A stretch of 43,351 nucleotides of DNA from Bacillota bacterium (GCA_023623185.1 JAMNXV010000016.1:1-43351); one strand, 5' to 3'; counted from the first letter of the stretch, positions 36,348 to 43,351 are shown. Notes: generated by a model from the letters alone, not told the origin. Numbers and translations: made by a program.

Positions 36348-37277
36348 TCACCGCAAGGCCTCGACGATCGCCCGCACGTTGTGCCGGATCATGCCCACGT
36401 ACGTCCCCTCCGGCGTGCCCTCCGGCCCCATGGCGTCGGAGAACAGCTCCCCGCCGATGCTCACCTGGTGGCCCCGGGCGGCGGCGCCCTCCACCAGCGC
36501 CTCGATGGAGCTGCGCGGCACACTGGACTCGATGAAGACCGCCTTGATCTCCCGCTCCACCAGCAGGTCGATCATCTGCTGCAGGTCGGCGAGCCCGTAC
36601 TCGGTCGCCGTGGAGATGCCCTGCAGCCCGGCCACCTCAATATCGTACGCCCGCCCGAAGTAGCCGAAGGCGTCGTGTGCGGTCACCAGCACCCGCCGCC
36701 CCACGGGAATCGTGGCCAGCTCGGCGCGGGCCCACTCGTCCAGCCCCTTCAGCTCCGCCAGGTAGGCCTCGGCGTTCTGCCGGTACGTGCTCGCCCCTTC
36801 GGGATCCAGCTGCACCAGGCTGTCGCGCACGACCGCGGCGGCTTCCATCCAGAGCGACACATCGAACCAGATGTGCGGGTCCTCCACCCCGTCCTCGGTG
36901 ATCAGGAGGCGTTCCTCGGGAATGCGTTCCGCCACGGCCACGGTGGGCTTCTCCCGGGCCATCTTCACCAGGATATCGCCCATGCGCCCTTCCAGGTGCA
37001 GTCCGTTGTAGAAGATGATGCGGGCCTGCTGCAGGCGGGCGATGTCGCCCTCCGACGCCTTGAAGAGATGCGGATCGACGCCCGGGCCCATCAGGGCCGT
37101 CACCGCCACCCGGTCGCCCCCGATGTTCCGCGCCAGATCGGCCACCATGCCCGTCGTCGCCACCACCGGAATGCGGTCCCCCGCCGCCGTGCCCGCCTGG
37201 CCGGTTGCGCATCCGGCGGTCACCACGGCGATCCCGAGTGCCAGCAGCGCAAGCCCCAGGCGCAGTCGTCGTAACAT
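36348..37277 (-). CDS. Metal-binding lipoprotein of ABC transporter (TroA/MntA/YtgA type)
   Basis: A 309-residue cluster A-I solute-binding protein. The signal peptide ends in a lipobox (VVTAGC, lipidated C23). Metal ligands appear at H70 (GVDPHLF), H135 (EDPHIWFD), H201 ([10 protein letters not shown]) and D281 ([10 protein letters not shown]), the His3-Asp set known from TroA of Treponema, which binds Zn or Mn. The TroA-like stretches [14 protein letters not shown] and [10 protein letters not shown] support that group rather than ZnuA, as there is no His-rich loop. GGAGGG lies nine bases before the ATG. It is the first gene of the operon, with an operator-like site about 50 bases upstream. 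Confidence 0.93.
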   Translation of the reverse strand: MLRRLRLGLALLALGIAVVTAGCATGQAGTAAGDRIPVVATTGMVADLARNIGGDRVAVTALMGPGVDPHLFKASEGDIARLQQARIIFYNGLHLEGRMGDILVKMAREKPTVAVAERIPEERLLITEDGVEDPHIWFDVSLWMEAAAVVRDSLVQLDPEGASTYRQNAEAYLAELKGLDEWARAELATIPVGRRVLVTAHDAFGYFGRAYDIEVAGLQGISTATEYGLADLQQMIDLLVEREIKAVFIESSVPRSSIEALVEGAAARGHQVSIGGELFSDAMGPEGTPEGTYVGMIRHNVRAIVEALR

Positions 37278-37321
37278 ACATCTTCACCCTCCAGCCGGCC
37301 CGGTTTGTCTCCAGGCCAAAA

Positions 37322-37338
37322 ATCTTAGCCTAGACCAA
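37322..37338 (-). promoter_or_regulatory. Operator-like site and -10 element upstream of the metal transporter operon
   Basis: The minus strand reads TTGGTCTAGGCTAAGAT. TAAGAT can serve as a -10 box, and TTGGTC TA GGCTAA is an imperfect dyad sharing the TAGGCTAA core of DtxR/IdeR boxes. It lies about 50 bases before the binding-protein ATG. A -35 element is poor. The match to a DtxR-family operator is by eye (about 12 of 19 positions of the IdeR consensus), so confidence is low. Confidence 0.35.
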
Positions 37339-37354
37339 CTTTGTGACCGAAAGC

Positions 37355-37376
37355 ACGGAGCGGACACCCGCTCCGT
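37355..37376 (+). terminator. Hairpin with T-run on the plus strand, upstream of the metal transporter
   Basis: ACGGAGCGG and CCGCTCCGT form a perfect 9-bp stem with loop ACAC, followed on the plus strand by TTTTCC. No plus-strand gene ends here, so it may block antisense transcription or belong to the leader of the minus-strand operon. Confidence 0.4.
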
Positions 37377-37388
37377 TTTCCTGCGGGA

Positions 37389-37414
37389 AAGAGTTTTTCC
37401 CCAGGGAAACTCTT
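37389..37414 (-). terminator. Hairpin downstream of the cupredoxin gene
   Basis: AAGAGTTT and AAACTCTT form an 8-bp stem extended by further pairs with a 2-base bulge. On the minus strand it follows the cupredoxin stop by about 115 bases and is followed by TCCCG. It is probably the terminator of that gene, although the T-run is short. Confidence 0.35.
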
Positions 37415-37529
37415 GCCCTTATGCTGGTATTGTGCGGCACGCAAGGCTGGTTTGTCAAGAGCGATTCTCATTCGCAGTACGATAACGCACCGCCAACCGT
37501 GCGCCGGCGGTGCGTGCGGAATTGCGGGA

Positions 37530-38294
37530 TCACTCGACCACCAGTCGCCCCCGCATGCCCCTCTGGTAATGTCCGTCCACGTGGCACTCGTAGCTGTAGG
37601 TGCCGGGCTTCTCCACCGTGAAGGCGGCCTCGGCGCTCCGGCCGGGCTCCACGGGGCCGATGAGCACGTTCAGCTCCGGGATGCGGAACTCGTGGGGAAC
37701 GCGCCCCCGGTTCTCCAGCCGGACCACGATCTCGCTGCCCGCCCTCGCCCGCAGCTCCGCCGGCTGGAACCGGTACTCCCGGGCCACGACGGTGAACCGC
37801 CGTGCCGGTTCGTCCGCCCGGGGCATGCTGCGCAGGGCCTCCTCCAGGGCGTCGCGGATGACCGCCACCTCCCGCGCGACGTCCTCCTCGGAGAGGATGC
37901 CGCTGAGGAGCAGGCCCCGGATGGTGCTGCTGGCATTGGCCATGCGCGCGGCCAGGCCGGGATCCTGCATGCTGACGGCAGGCAGCACCGGGTCGAGAGC
38001 CTCGGCGAACCGGTCGTAGGCCGTGCGGAAGCGCTCCAGGTCGCCGGCCGCCGCCGCCGCCAGGATCTCCGGCGCCGCTTCCCGGGCGGTCTCCATCCGC
38101 TCCTGCAGCGTGGGCGGCCCAACCTCTGCGGTGTCGTTCCGCTGCTGCAGCGCGGGCCGCCTCACCTCTGCGGTGTCGTTCCGCTCCTGCAGCGCGGGCG
38201 CTCCCGCCTCCGCGGCCTGTACCCGGCCCGTCGGGCCGGCCAGCAGAACCGCGGCCGCCACCCATGCGCCTGCCCATCGCAACCAGTGCTTCAC
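37530..38294 (-). CDS. Secreted cupredoxin-domain protein with N-terminal 14-residue repeats
   Basis: A 254-residue exported protein. A signal peptide (KHWLRWAGAWVAAAVLLAG...VQA) covers about 1-27. Residues 33-72 hold two near-perfect and one diverged 14-residue repeat based on PALQERNDTAEVRR. A helical region follows (73-160), then a C-terminal cupredoxin (165-254) with likely copper ligands H201 (VPHEF), C237 (YECHVD), H242 and M247. It may carry electrons or bind copper outside the membrane; partners are unknown. GTG 38294 has AAGGAGGC upstream; the frame is open to 38450 but overlaps the divergent gene start. Confidence 0.82.
   Translation of the reverse strand: MKHWLRWAGAWVAAAVLLAGPTGRVQAAEAGAPALQERNDTAEVRRPALQQRNDTAEVGPPTLQERMETAREAAPEILAAAAAGDLERFRTAYDRFAEALDPVLPAVSMQDPGLAARMANASSTIRGLLLSGILSEEDVAREVAVIRDALEEALRSMPRADEPARRFTVVAREYRFQPAELRARAGSEIVVRLENRGRVPHEFRIPELNVLIGPVEPGRSAEAAFTVEKPGTYSYECHVDGHYQRGMRGRLVVE
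38122..38200. repeat. 42-bp tandem repeat within the cupredoxin gene
   Basis: Two nearly identical 42-bp units begin at 38122 and 38164 (ACCTCTGCGGTGTCGTTCC... on the plus strand). They encode the 14-residue repeat of the exported protein. A third, diverged unit lies just below 38122. High identity at DNA level indicates recent expansion by slippage or unequal crossing over. Confidence 0.85.
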
Positions 38295-38315
38295 AAGCGT
38301 GCCTCCTTCGCGTCG

Positions 38316-38340
38316 TACTGTGCGCCGCTCGGTCACAGTA
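38316..38340. promoter_or_regulatory. Operator-like inverted repeat between the cupredoxin and patatin genes
   Basis: TACTGTG and CACAGTA form a perfect 7-bp inverted repeat with an 11-base spacer, 22 bases upstream of the cupredoxin GTG and about 95 bases before the patatin start. The size suits a dimeric regulator. No known regulator family is recognised from the half-site. Confidence 0.4.
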
Positions 38341-38434
38341 TCTCCTCCCGCAGGGGAAAGGAGTCGGTACTTCCGCGGGCGCCAGGGCGTAAAATGCGGC
38401 AAAGCCCCCGCAAGGGGGCCCCGGGGGTGTGCGC

Positions 38435-39382
38435 ATGGTGCGTCTGGCACAGGCCGTGTTCAAGGGCGGCGGGGTGAAGGGCATCGCCCTGGTGGGCGGG
38501 CTGGCGGTCGCGGAGGAGCTGGGCTGGCGCTGGCGGGCCGTGGCCGGCACATCCGCCGGCGCAATGGTAGCCGCCCTGGTGGCCGCCGGGTACCCGGCCC
38601 GCGCGCTGAGGGAGATCATCCACGAGCTGGACCTCCGCAGCTTCGGCGATTCGTCGGGATTCAAGGTGGCCAGCCTGCTGCTGCACGAGGGCATCTTCAA
38701 GGGAGAGAAGCTGCTGGCCGAGGTCGATCGGCTGCTCTCCGAACGGCTCCGCCGGCCGCGGGTGACGTTCCGCGATCTGCCCGTCGCCTGCCAGATCGTG
38801 GCCACAGACCTGACCCACCGACGCATGCTCGTCTTCCCCCACGACCTGGGCCGGCCGCCCTACTCGCTGGAAGACCCCTACGGCTTTCCCGTGGCCGACG
38901 CCGTCCGCGCGTCCACAGCCATCCCCTTCTTCTTTCAGCCGTACCGGCTGGAACTCCCCAACGGGGTCCGGGCGACCCTGGTGGACGGCGGACTGCTCTC
39001 CAACTTCCCGGTGCACCTGTTCCAGCCGGTGGGCGGCCCGGCCTGCATGCCCACCTTTGGCTTCGACCTGCGCGGGGGAGACGACGGGCCGCAGGCGACC
39101 GACACGCCCCTGGAGCTGGTGCAGGCCATGGTGAACACCATCCTCAGCGCCCGGGACCTGAGCGACCGTGAAAACCAGGATTACGCCCGCGTGATCCCCA
39201 TCGAGACCGCCCCGTACCGCACCACGCAGTTCGACATCGATGCCGGGGGCAAGGAGGAGCTGTACCAGCGCGGGCGGGCCGCCGCCGAAGCTTTCTTCGC
39301 GGACCCGGCCACCCACGCCTGGCTGAGGGAATTCGCCGTGCGCCGGGCCCTTCGGCCACTGCGCCGGCCCCTCAGCGTTTAA
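38435..39382 (+). CDS. Patatin-like phospholipase
   Basis: A 315-residue patatin-family lipid acyl hydrolase. The oxyanion loop FKGGGVKGIALVGGL is at the N-terminus, the nucleophile serine is in AGTSAGAMVAAL (GxSxG), and the catalytic aspartate is in LVDGGLLSNFPV. No signal peptide is seen, so it probably acts on cytoplasmic-side lipids or acyl esters. The ATG has GGGGGTG five bases upstream; GTG six bases earlier is an alternative. A TAAAAT at 38390-38395 could be its -10 box, followed by a small GCCCCC-GCAA-GGGGGC hairpin. It is divergent from the cupredoxin gene. Confidence 0.9.
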   Translation: MVRLAQAVFKGGGVKGIALVGGLAVAEELGWRWRAVAGTSAGAMVAALVAAGYPARALREIIHELDLRSFGDSSGFKVASLLLHEGIFKGEKLLAEVDRLLSERLRRPRVTFRDLPVACQIVATDLTHRRMLVFPHDLGRPPYSLEDPYGFPVADAVRASTAIPFFFQPYRLELPNGVRATLVDGGLLSNFPVHLFQPVGGPACMPTFGFDLRGGDDGPQATDTPLELVQAMVNTILSARDLSDRENQDYARVIPIETAPYRTTQFDIDAGGKEELYQRGRAAAEAFFADPATHAWLREFAVRRALRPLRRPLSV

Positions 39383-39487
39383 TCTACCAGCGAAAAGGAA
39401 TATCAGAATCTTGCGTATAACCATCCTTGCAAGTTGTACAGCCTTGCACGCGCCCGGGGCGGCGGCAGCGGGCGCCGGAGGTCGCAC

Positions 39488-40053
39488 ATGCAGCAGGCAA
39501 GCGGGTTCATCATCGCGGGGCCGTTCTGGCCGTCGCGGCGGGGCTCCTGGCCCTCCGCGCGGTCGTCGTGTCACCGGTGCCGGACGGTGTCGATTCCAAC
39601 TACCTGCTGTTCACCAACCCCCTGTTCATGCTGGCGGTCGTGGCGCTGGAGGAGCTGTTCTTCCGCGCCTTCCTGGTGGGCTGGGTATCTGGCAGGACCA
39701 CGGTCACAGTGGGCGTTCTGCTCTCCATCGCCGTGGACTACCTGCTCCACGTGCCCAACGGGGGCCAGACCGTGCTGACGTTCTTCAATGCGGTGCTCTA
39801 CTCGCTCACCGCCTGCCTCTTCTACCTCCGCTTCGGCTTCGGCGGTTCCGTCGGCTTCCACTACGGCTGGAACCTGGTGCAGTGGACCCTGCTGGGGTTT
39901 CCGATGTACGGCCGCGTGGGAGGGCGCTGGTTCATCCTGCAGCCGGTCGGGGCCGCCTGGCTCACCGGGGCCGGGTACGGCCCTGAGAACAGCCTGCTGA
40001 CCACGGTCGTGTTCGCCCTCGGGCTGGGCCTCTGGCTTGCACGCCGCACATGA
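39488..40053 (+). CDS. CPBP-family intramembrane metalloprotease, probable frameshift near the N-terminus
   Basis: The main frame encodes CPBP signatures: ALEELFFRAFLVGW with the catalytic EExxxR, and VGFHYGWNLVQ with the second metal motif. Four or five membrane helices are predicted. The best start (ATG 39488 behind GGAGG) reads MQQASGFIIAG but is in another phase; adding one G to the GGGG run at 39517-39520 would join it smoothly to AVLAVAAGLLALRAVVV. The unbroken frame begins only at TTG 39427, with an unlikely polar N-terminus. Thus a frameshift (natural or a read error) is probable. Members process prenylated proteins or bacteriocins, but here the role is unknown. A TATAAC at 39416-39421 may be a -10 box. 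Confidence 0.7.
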
Positions 40054-40075
40054 GGTGCAGCCGACTCGTAAGCTC

Positions 40076-40115
40076 CAAAGAAAAAACCTGGCCGCGGTGT
40101 CATCGCAGCCAGGTT
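40076..40115 (-). terminator. Intrinsic terminator of proS
   Basis: AACCTGGC and GCCAGGTT form an 8-bp stem extended inside by a GCG/CGC step, followed on the minus strand by TTTTTTCTTT. It lies nine bases after the proS stop. This is the most canonical rho-independent terminator in the window. It also lies beyond the convergent CPBP gene and may serve both. Confidence 0.85.
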
Positions 40116-40123
40116 CGTTTGTG

Positions 40124-41590
40124 CTAGTACGCCCGGGCGAACCAGAGGGTGTGCTTCGCCTCGCCGCCGCAGTGGATGCAGGTCTGCTTCTGCTGGGGCG
40201 GGTCGAAGGGGATGACCCGGGAGGTGAACTTGGTCTCCTCCTTCACCTTGGCCTCGCACTCGTCGGAGCCGCACCAGCCGGCCAGCACGAAGCCGGCCAG
40301 CTCGCCGGACTCCTCGCAACGGACGATGTGGCCCTTCAGCTCCTCCAGCGTGTTGATATGCAGGTGCGAGTGGGCGTCGCGGAAGGCCTTTGCCTTCTCG
40401 AACATGTTGCGCTGGATCTCCTCCAGCAGGGCCCGGATCCGCTGCACCGCCTCGTCCAGCGGCACCGGAATCTTCTCGCCGGTGTCGCGCCGCACCAGGA
40501 TGCACTGGTTGTTGTCCACATCCCGCGGGCCGATCTCCACCCGGATCGGAACGCCGCGCATCTCCCACTCGTTGAACTTCCAGCCCGGGGTCTCCTCCCG
40601 CAGGTCGGACTTCACCCGCACGCCGGCGGCCTTCAGGCCGTCGAAGAGGGGGTCGAAGCGGGCCATCACCTTGTCCCGGAATTTGGGCGGGCCGACGGGG
40701 ATCATGATCACCTGCACCGGCGCCAGGCGCGGCGGCAGGGCCAGGCCCCGGTCGTCGCCGTGGACCATGATCAGCGCGCCGATCAGCCGGGTGGAGACGC
40801 CCCACGAGGTGGTGTGGACGTACTTCAGCTGGTTGTCCCGGTCGAGGAACTTGATCTCGAACCCCTTGGCGAAGTTCTGGCCCAGGTAGTGGGAGGTGCC
40901 GGCCTGCAGGGCCTTGCCGTCCTTCATCATCGCCTCGATGGAGTAGGTCTCCACGGCGCCGGCGAACTTCTCCGACGGGGTCTTCTGGCCGACGTAGAGC
41001 GGAATGGCCATCTCGGTCTCCACGAACTCGCGGTAGACCTCCAGCATCCGCATGGTCTCCTCACGCGCCTCCTCCTCGGTGGCGTGGGCGGTGTGCCCCT
41101 CCTGCCAGAGGAACTCGGAGGTGCGCAGGAACGGCAGCGTCCGCTTCTCCCAGCGGAAGACGTTGGCCCACTGGTTGATCAGCACCGGCAGGTCGCGGTA
41201 CGACTGGATCCACTGGGCGTACATGTGGCCGATGATCGTTTCCGACGTCGGCCTGAGGGCCAGCTTCTCCTCCAGCTTCTCCCCGCCGGCCTCGGTCACC
41301 CACGGGAGCTCGGGGTTGAACCCCTCCACGTGCTCCTTCTCCTTCTGGAAGAAGGACTCGGGGATCAGCATCGGAAAGTAGGCGTTGCGGTGGCCGGTCT
41401 CCTTGAACCGCCGGTCGAGCCCGGCCTGGATGCGCTCCCAGAGCTCGTAGCCGTCGGGCTTGAAGACGATGCAGCCGCGCACCGGCGTGTAGTCCATCAG
41501 GTCGGCCTTCCGGATCACGTCGATGTACCAGCGGGAGAAGTCCTCCGACTGGGGTGTGATCTCCTTCACGAAACCCTTCTCTTCCTTCAT
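40124..41590 (-). CDS. proS: Prolyl-tRNA synthetase (eukaryote/archaeal-like type)
   Basis: This class II enzyme charges tRNA-Pro. The 488-residue form, without the bacterial editing insertion, is the ProS type also found in archaea, eukaryotes and some bacteria. Class II motifs: FPMLIPESFF, ELALRPTSETIIG-like (LALRPTSETIIGHMY), motif 2 FRWEKRTLPFLRTSEFLWQEGH, and motif 3 near VHGDDRGLALPP. The C-terminus has a zinc-type cluster with CGSDECE, CIHCGGEAKH and ends in FARAY. A T-box leader lies upstream. The ATG start at 41590 follows AGAGAG; the exact start is well supported by family length. Confidence 0.96.
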   Translation of the reverse strand: MKEEKGFVKEITPQSEDFSRWYIDVIRKADLMDYTPVRGCIVFKPDGYELWERIQAGLDRRFKETGHRNAYFPMLIPESFFQKEKEHVEGFNPELPWVTEAGGEKLEEKLALRPTSETIIGHMYAQWIQSYRDLPVLINQWANVFRWEKRTLPFLRTSEFLWQEGHTAHATEEEAREETMRMLEVYREFVETEMAIPLYVGQKTPSEKFAGAVETYSIEAMMKDGKALQAGTSHYLGQNFAKGFEIKFLDRDNQLKYVHTTSWGVSTRLIGALIMVHGDDRGLALPPRLAPVQVIMIPVGPPKFRDKVMARFDPLFDGLKAAGVRVKSDLREETPGWKFNEWEMRGVPIRVEIGPRDVDNNQCILVRRDTGEKIPVPLDEAVQRIRALLEEIQRNMFEKAKAFRDAHSHLHINTLEELKGHIVRCEESGELAGFVLAGWCGSDECEAKVKEETKFTSRVIPFDPPQQKQTCIHCGGEAKHTLWFARAY

Positions 41591-41645
41591 GCCCTACTCT
41601 CTCTCCTTCGCTCGACATCGGGAGGATGGCGGCCCACCGTCCCGT

Positions 41646-41899
41646 CGCAGAAAGCCCCCGTCCCCTCTGCAGGGACGGGGGCATCGCTCCCGTGGTACCA
41701 CCCTCATTGACCGGGCCGCGCCCGATCCGCTCGTGCCCCGGTAACGGCGGGAAACCCGGCACGGCTTAGACCCACGCGGGGCGGTCGCCGGCAGCTCCAG
41801 GGTGGGTAGCCCTCGCCGACGCTGTACCAGCCTTGCACCGGTCCGGCTGGCTCTCTGGGACAGGTCGTGCGGGGCGGGCCCCATCAACGCCTTTTGCTA
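41646..41899 (-). promoter_or_regulatory. T-box leader (tRNA-Pro sensing) of proS
   Basis: The minus strand carries the T-box core AGGGTGGTACCACGGGAGCG at 41685-41704, followed by a terminator hairpin at 41654-41682. Upstream is a Stem I with the AGAGAGCC motif and GGTGCAAGGCTGG in its distal part. A candidate specifier CCC followed by A lies at 41804-41806 (GCTACCCACC), which fits proline. Uncharged tRNA-Pro would pair with the T-box bulge and favour antitermination. The specifier choice is by eye. Confidence 0.88.
41654..41682 (-). terminator. Terminator hairpin of the proS T-box
   Basis: GCCCCCGTCCC and GGGACGGGGGC form a perfect 11-bp stem with a 7-nt loop, followed on the minus strand by TTTCTG. 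It competes with the antiterminator that uses the T-box sequence just upstream. Confidence 0.8.
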
Positions 41900-41905
41900 G
41901 GGCTT

Positions 41906-41934
41906 AGACTACCAGTTGATGGTGCGCTTGTCAA
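41906..41934 (-). promoter_or_regulatory. Sigma-A promoter of proS
   Basis: On the minus strand a perfect TTGACA is followed by a 17-base spacer and TAGTCT. Transcription would begin near 41899, just ahead of the T-box Stem I. The -10 match is moderate. A perfect 8-bp inverted repeat (CCATCAAC at 41881-41888 and GTTGATGG at 41915-41922) flanks the -10 region. Confidence 0.7.
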
Positions 41935-42093
41935 CCTGCTCGGCAGGACGGCTCCCGCCGCACCCGTCATGCGCCGGGCAGGCCGGGCACAGGCTCCTGG
42001 CCCGACCGCGCACACAGGCCGACGTCCGGTGCGTAACCCGTCCCTGCGTTCGTCGTTATACCGATCAGAGAGCAGTGGGGGGGGGAACGGACC

Positions 42094-42693
42094 GTGCGCA
42101 TCTCGGCGATCAACCCGGAGTCGCTCACCAGGCGCCAGCTTGGCCGCCTGGTCATGGGCGATGCACCCGGCCAGGCGGAACCGGCGGACCTCATCTTCGT
42201 GTTCGGCGGCGCCGCACTGGAGCGGGTGGGGCATGCGGCAGCGCTGTTCCACCAGGGGAAGGCCCCGCTCCTCCTCCTCTCCGGCGGCACCAAGTTCGGC
42301 CAGCGGAACCCGCCGGAGGCGATCACACTGCGTGAGGAGGCGCTGCGCCTGGGCGTCCCGCCGGAGGCGATCCTGATCGAGACGGAGTCCAACCACACGG
42401 TGGAAAACGTGCTCTGCTCGCTGGTGGTGCTGCACCGCAGTGTGGGGCTCCACCGCATCCGCCGAGCACTTGCGGTCACGATGCCCTGGCACATGCGCCG
42501 CGCGATGCTGGCCCTGCGGACGTACATGCCGCGGTGGATCGAGCCCATCGCCTGCCCGGCTGATCTCCCGGATTTCCAGCCGGAGCGCTGGTGGGAGCAC
42601 CCCGATGCCGCCTGGCGGGTTCCCCGGGAGGCGCGGAAGCTCGTCACCTACGTGCGGGAAGGCTTCGTGACCGACGAGGATGCGGCCCTCTGA
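42094..42693 (+). CDS. YdcF-like protein (DUF218)
   Basis: A 199-residue soluble protein with the DUF218/YdcF fold: LIFVFGGAALERVGHAAALFHQG at the first strand-loop (around residues 33-55), then LLLLSGGTKFGQ, IETESNHTVENVL and AVTMPWHMRRAMLAL. The conserved ESxxT motif is ESNHT. E. coli YdcF binds S-adenosylmethionine, and other members may act on cell-envelope precursors; the true function is not known. GTG 42094 lies behind a run of nine G followed by AACGGACC. It is divergent from proS. A TATACC at about 42058 is a weak -10 candidate. Confidence 0.85.
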   Translation: MRISAINPESLTRRQLGRLVMGDAPGQAEPADLIFVFGGAALERVGHAAALFHQGKAPLLLLSGGTKFGQRNPPEAITLREEALRLGVPPEAILIETESNHTVENVLCSLVVLHRSVGLHRIRRALAVTMPWHMRRAMLALRTYMPRWIEPIACPADLPDFQPERWWEHPDAAWRVPREARKLVTYVREGFVTDEDAAL

Positions 42694-42877
42694 CAGAGGC
42701 AGGAACCTTCTGCGTGGCAGGTGATCATCGCTGCCGTAGGGCTGGTCTGGAATGCACGGCACTCTGCATCAGCTTCCCGCGGGCAGAAGTGGCGTTGCTT
42801 GCCGGGCCTTCCTGTGGTATCGCTGTCTATGTCAGAATTATCCCACCCCTGGTGCGTACAGCGCCGAGGTCGGCAAG

Positions 42878-43333
42878 GTGGCAGTTCCCATCACCTACCA
42901 CGCGCGCAAGGACGCCCGGGCTCGCTTCGCCCTGTGGCTCCTGCTCCTCCTGGCCGTCGCCGCCGGGGCCTGGTACTGGTCGAACAGCCTCTCCCCTACG
43001 GCACAGGCCCGTCAGGCGGCCCATGACTTCTGGGTCGCGGTGACCGCAGGAGATGAGGCTGCGGTGGCGGCGATGATGGCGGACGACGCGGACTTCACCG
43101 CCGCTGAGGTGATCCAGGCCAACCGGGGCCTTATCGCCCCGCCCCGTCCGAGCGGCCTCGTGCACCCGGCCCTGACGCCGAACCAGACCGGCACCGAGTT
43201 CGTTGTCACCACGGATCTGATCGATCGGGCTGACCCGGTGCCTTCCCATCTGCGCGTCCTCGGGCTGAAGCGGGTGAACCTTATCTCTGCCCGTGCCGGG
43301 CGTACCCGGCCGGCACCTGACCCGAAGCCTTGA
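42878..43333 (+). CDS. Small membrane-anchored protein with NTF2-like region (hypothetical)
   Basis: A 151-residue protein with one N-terminal membrane helix (residues about 15-33: FALWLLLLLAVAAGAWYW) and then a helix pattern AAHDFWVAVTAGDEAAVAAMMADDADF, which resembles SnoaL/NTF2-like or DUF4878-type lipoprotein domains. No catalytic motif is seen. GTG 42878 follows CCGAGGT seven bases upstream; an open frame extends back to 42752 with low-quality sequence. The 184-base gap from the YdcF-like gene contains TTGCTT and TATCGC 17 bases apart (42795-42823), a weak promoter candidate. Family assignment is uncertain. Confidence 0.65.
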   Translation: MAVPITYHARKDARARFALWLLLLLAVAAGAWYWSNSLSPTAQARQAAHDFWVAVTAGDEAAVAAMMADDADFTAAEVIQANRGLIAPPRPSGLVHPALTPNQTGTEFVVTTDLIDRADPVPSHLRVLGLKRVNLISARAGRTRPAPDPKP

Positions 43334-43351
43334 TCTCGGCGGCCTTCCGCT

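Noticed and set aside
34249..36663. An 804-codon plus-strand open frame opposite the metal transporter genes
   Set aside because: It crosses three minus-strand genes with clear ABC transporter motifs and has a His/Gln/Arg-rich shadow composition.
41594..41887. Short minus-strand open frames upstream of proS
   Set aside because: They lie in the T-box leader, where RNA structure explains the sequence.

Overview
The window looks like chromosomal DNA from a high-GC, thermophilic, spore-forming Firmicute, and it most resembles Symbiobacterium. The grounds are the very high GC content, PolC-type DNA polymerase, a T-box leader on proS, the ylxR/ylxQ genes between nusA and infB, a Spo0E-like protein, and frequent GTG/TTG starts behind strong AGGAGG-type ribosome binding sites. 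The genus name is an inference from gene content, not a database match. Almost everything from about 41.9 kb down to position 1 is on the minus strand, so that part is best read from right to left. The plus-strand genes are a patatin, a CPBP-type membrane protein, a YdcF-like protein and a small membrane-anchored protein.

Reading in the minus direction: proS (41.6-40.1 kb) sits behind a sigma-A promoter and a proline-type T-box. The classical Firmicute order proS-polC-rimP-nusA is then interrupted by an accessory block. That block holds CPBP and patatin genes (plus strand), a secreted cupredoxin with 14-residue tandem repeats, a four-gene TroA/Mnt/Ytg-type metal ABC transporter (37.3-33.4 kb), a family 2 glycosyltransferase and an MgtC-family membrane protein. 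The middle permease of the transporter carries a C-terminal DtxR-like winged-helix domain, a layout like chlamydial YtgCR. polC (31.7-27.2 kb) is followed by a lipoate-ligase-like gene, a Cof-type HAD phosphatase, a DUF4149-like membrane protein, an ADP-ribosylglycohydrolase with an extra N-terminal domain, and a small membrane protein.

A clear promoter at 23.17-23.20 kb starts the translation/transcription operon rimP-nusA-ylxR-ylxQ-infB-rbfA-nrnA-truB-ribF-rsuA-like-rpsO. Its leader of about 200 nt contains a terminator-like hairpin, so attenuation is plausible. An ECF sigma/anti-sigma pair lies between rpsO and pnp, which are usually neighbours. After pnp come an M16 peptidase, dut and a spo0E-like gene.

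The last segment (7.4-0.36 kb) is a complete Bacillus/Thermotoga-style chemotaxis cluster: cheW, cheW, cheA, cheC, cheD, cheY, cheB, cheR, cheX. It encodes the kinase, two couplers, methylation and demethylation enzymes, the CheD deamidase, and two phosphatases of the CheC/CheX family, but no receptor gene. The 5' end of dapB is cut by the window edge. Most of the window is housekeeping. The most unusual elements are the permease-repressor fusion with an operator-like site, the rimP leader, the cupredoxin/patatin divergent region, the ADP-ribosylhydrolase fusion and a probable frameshift in the CPBP gene.
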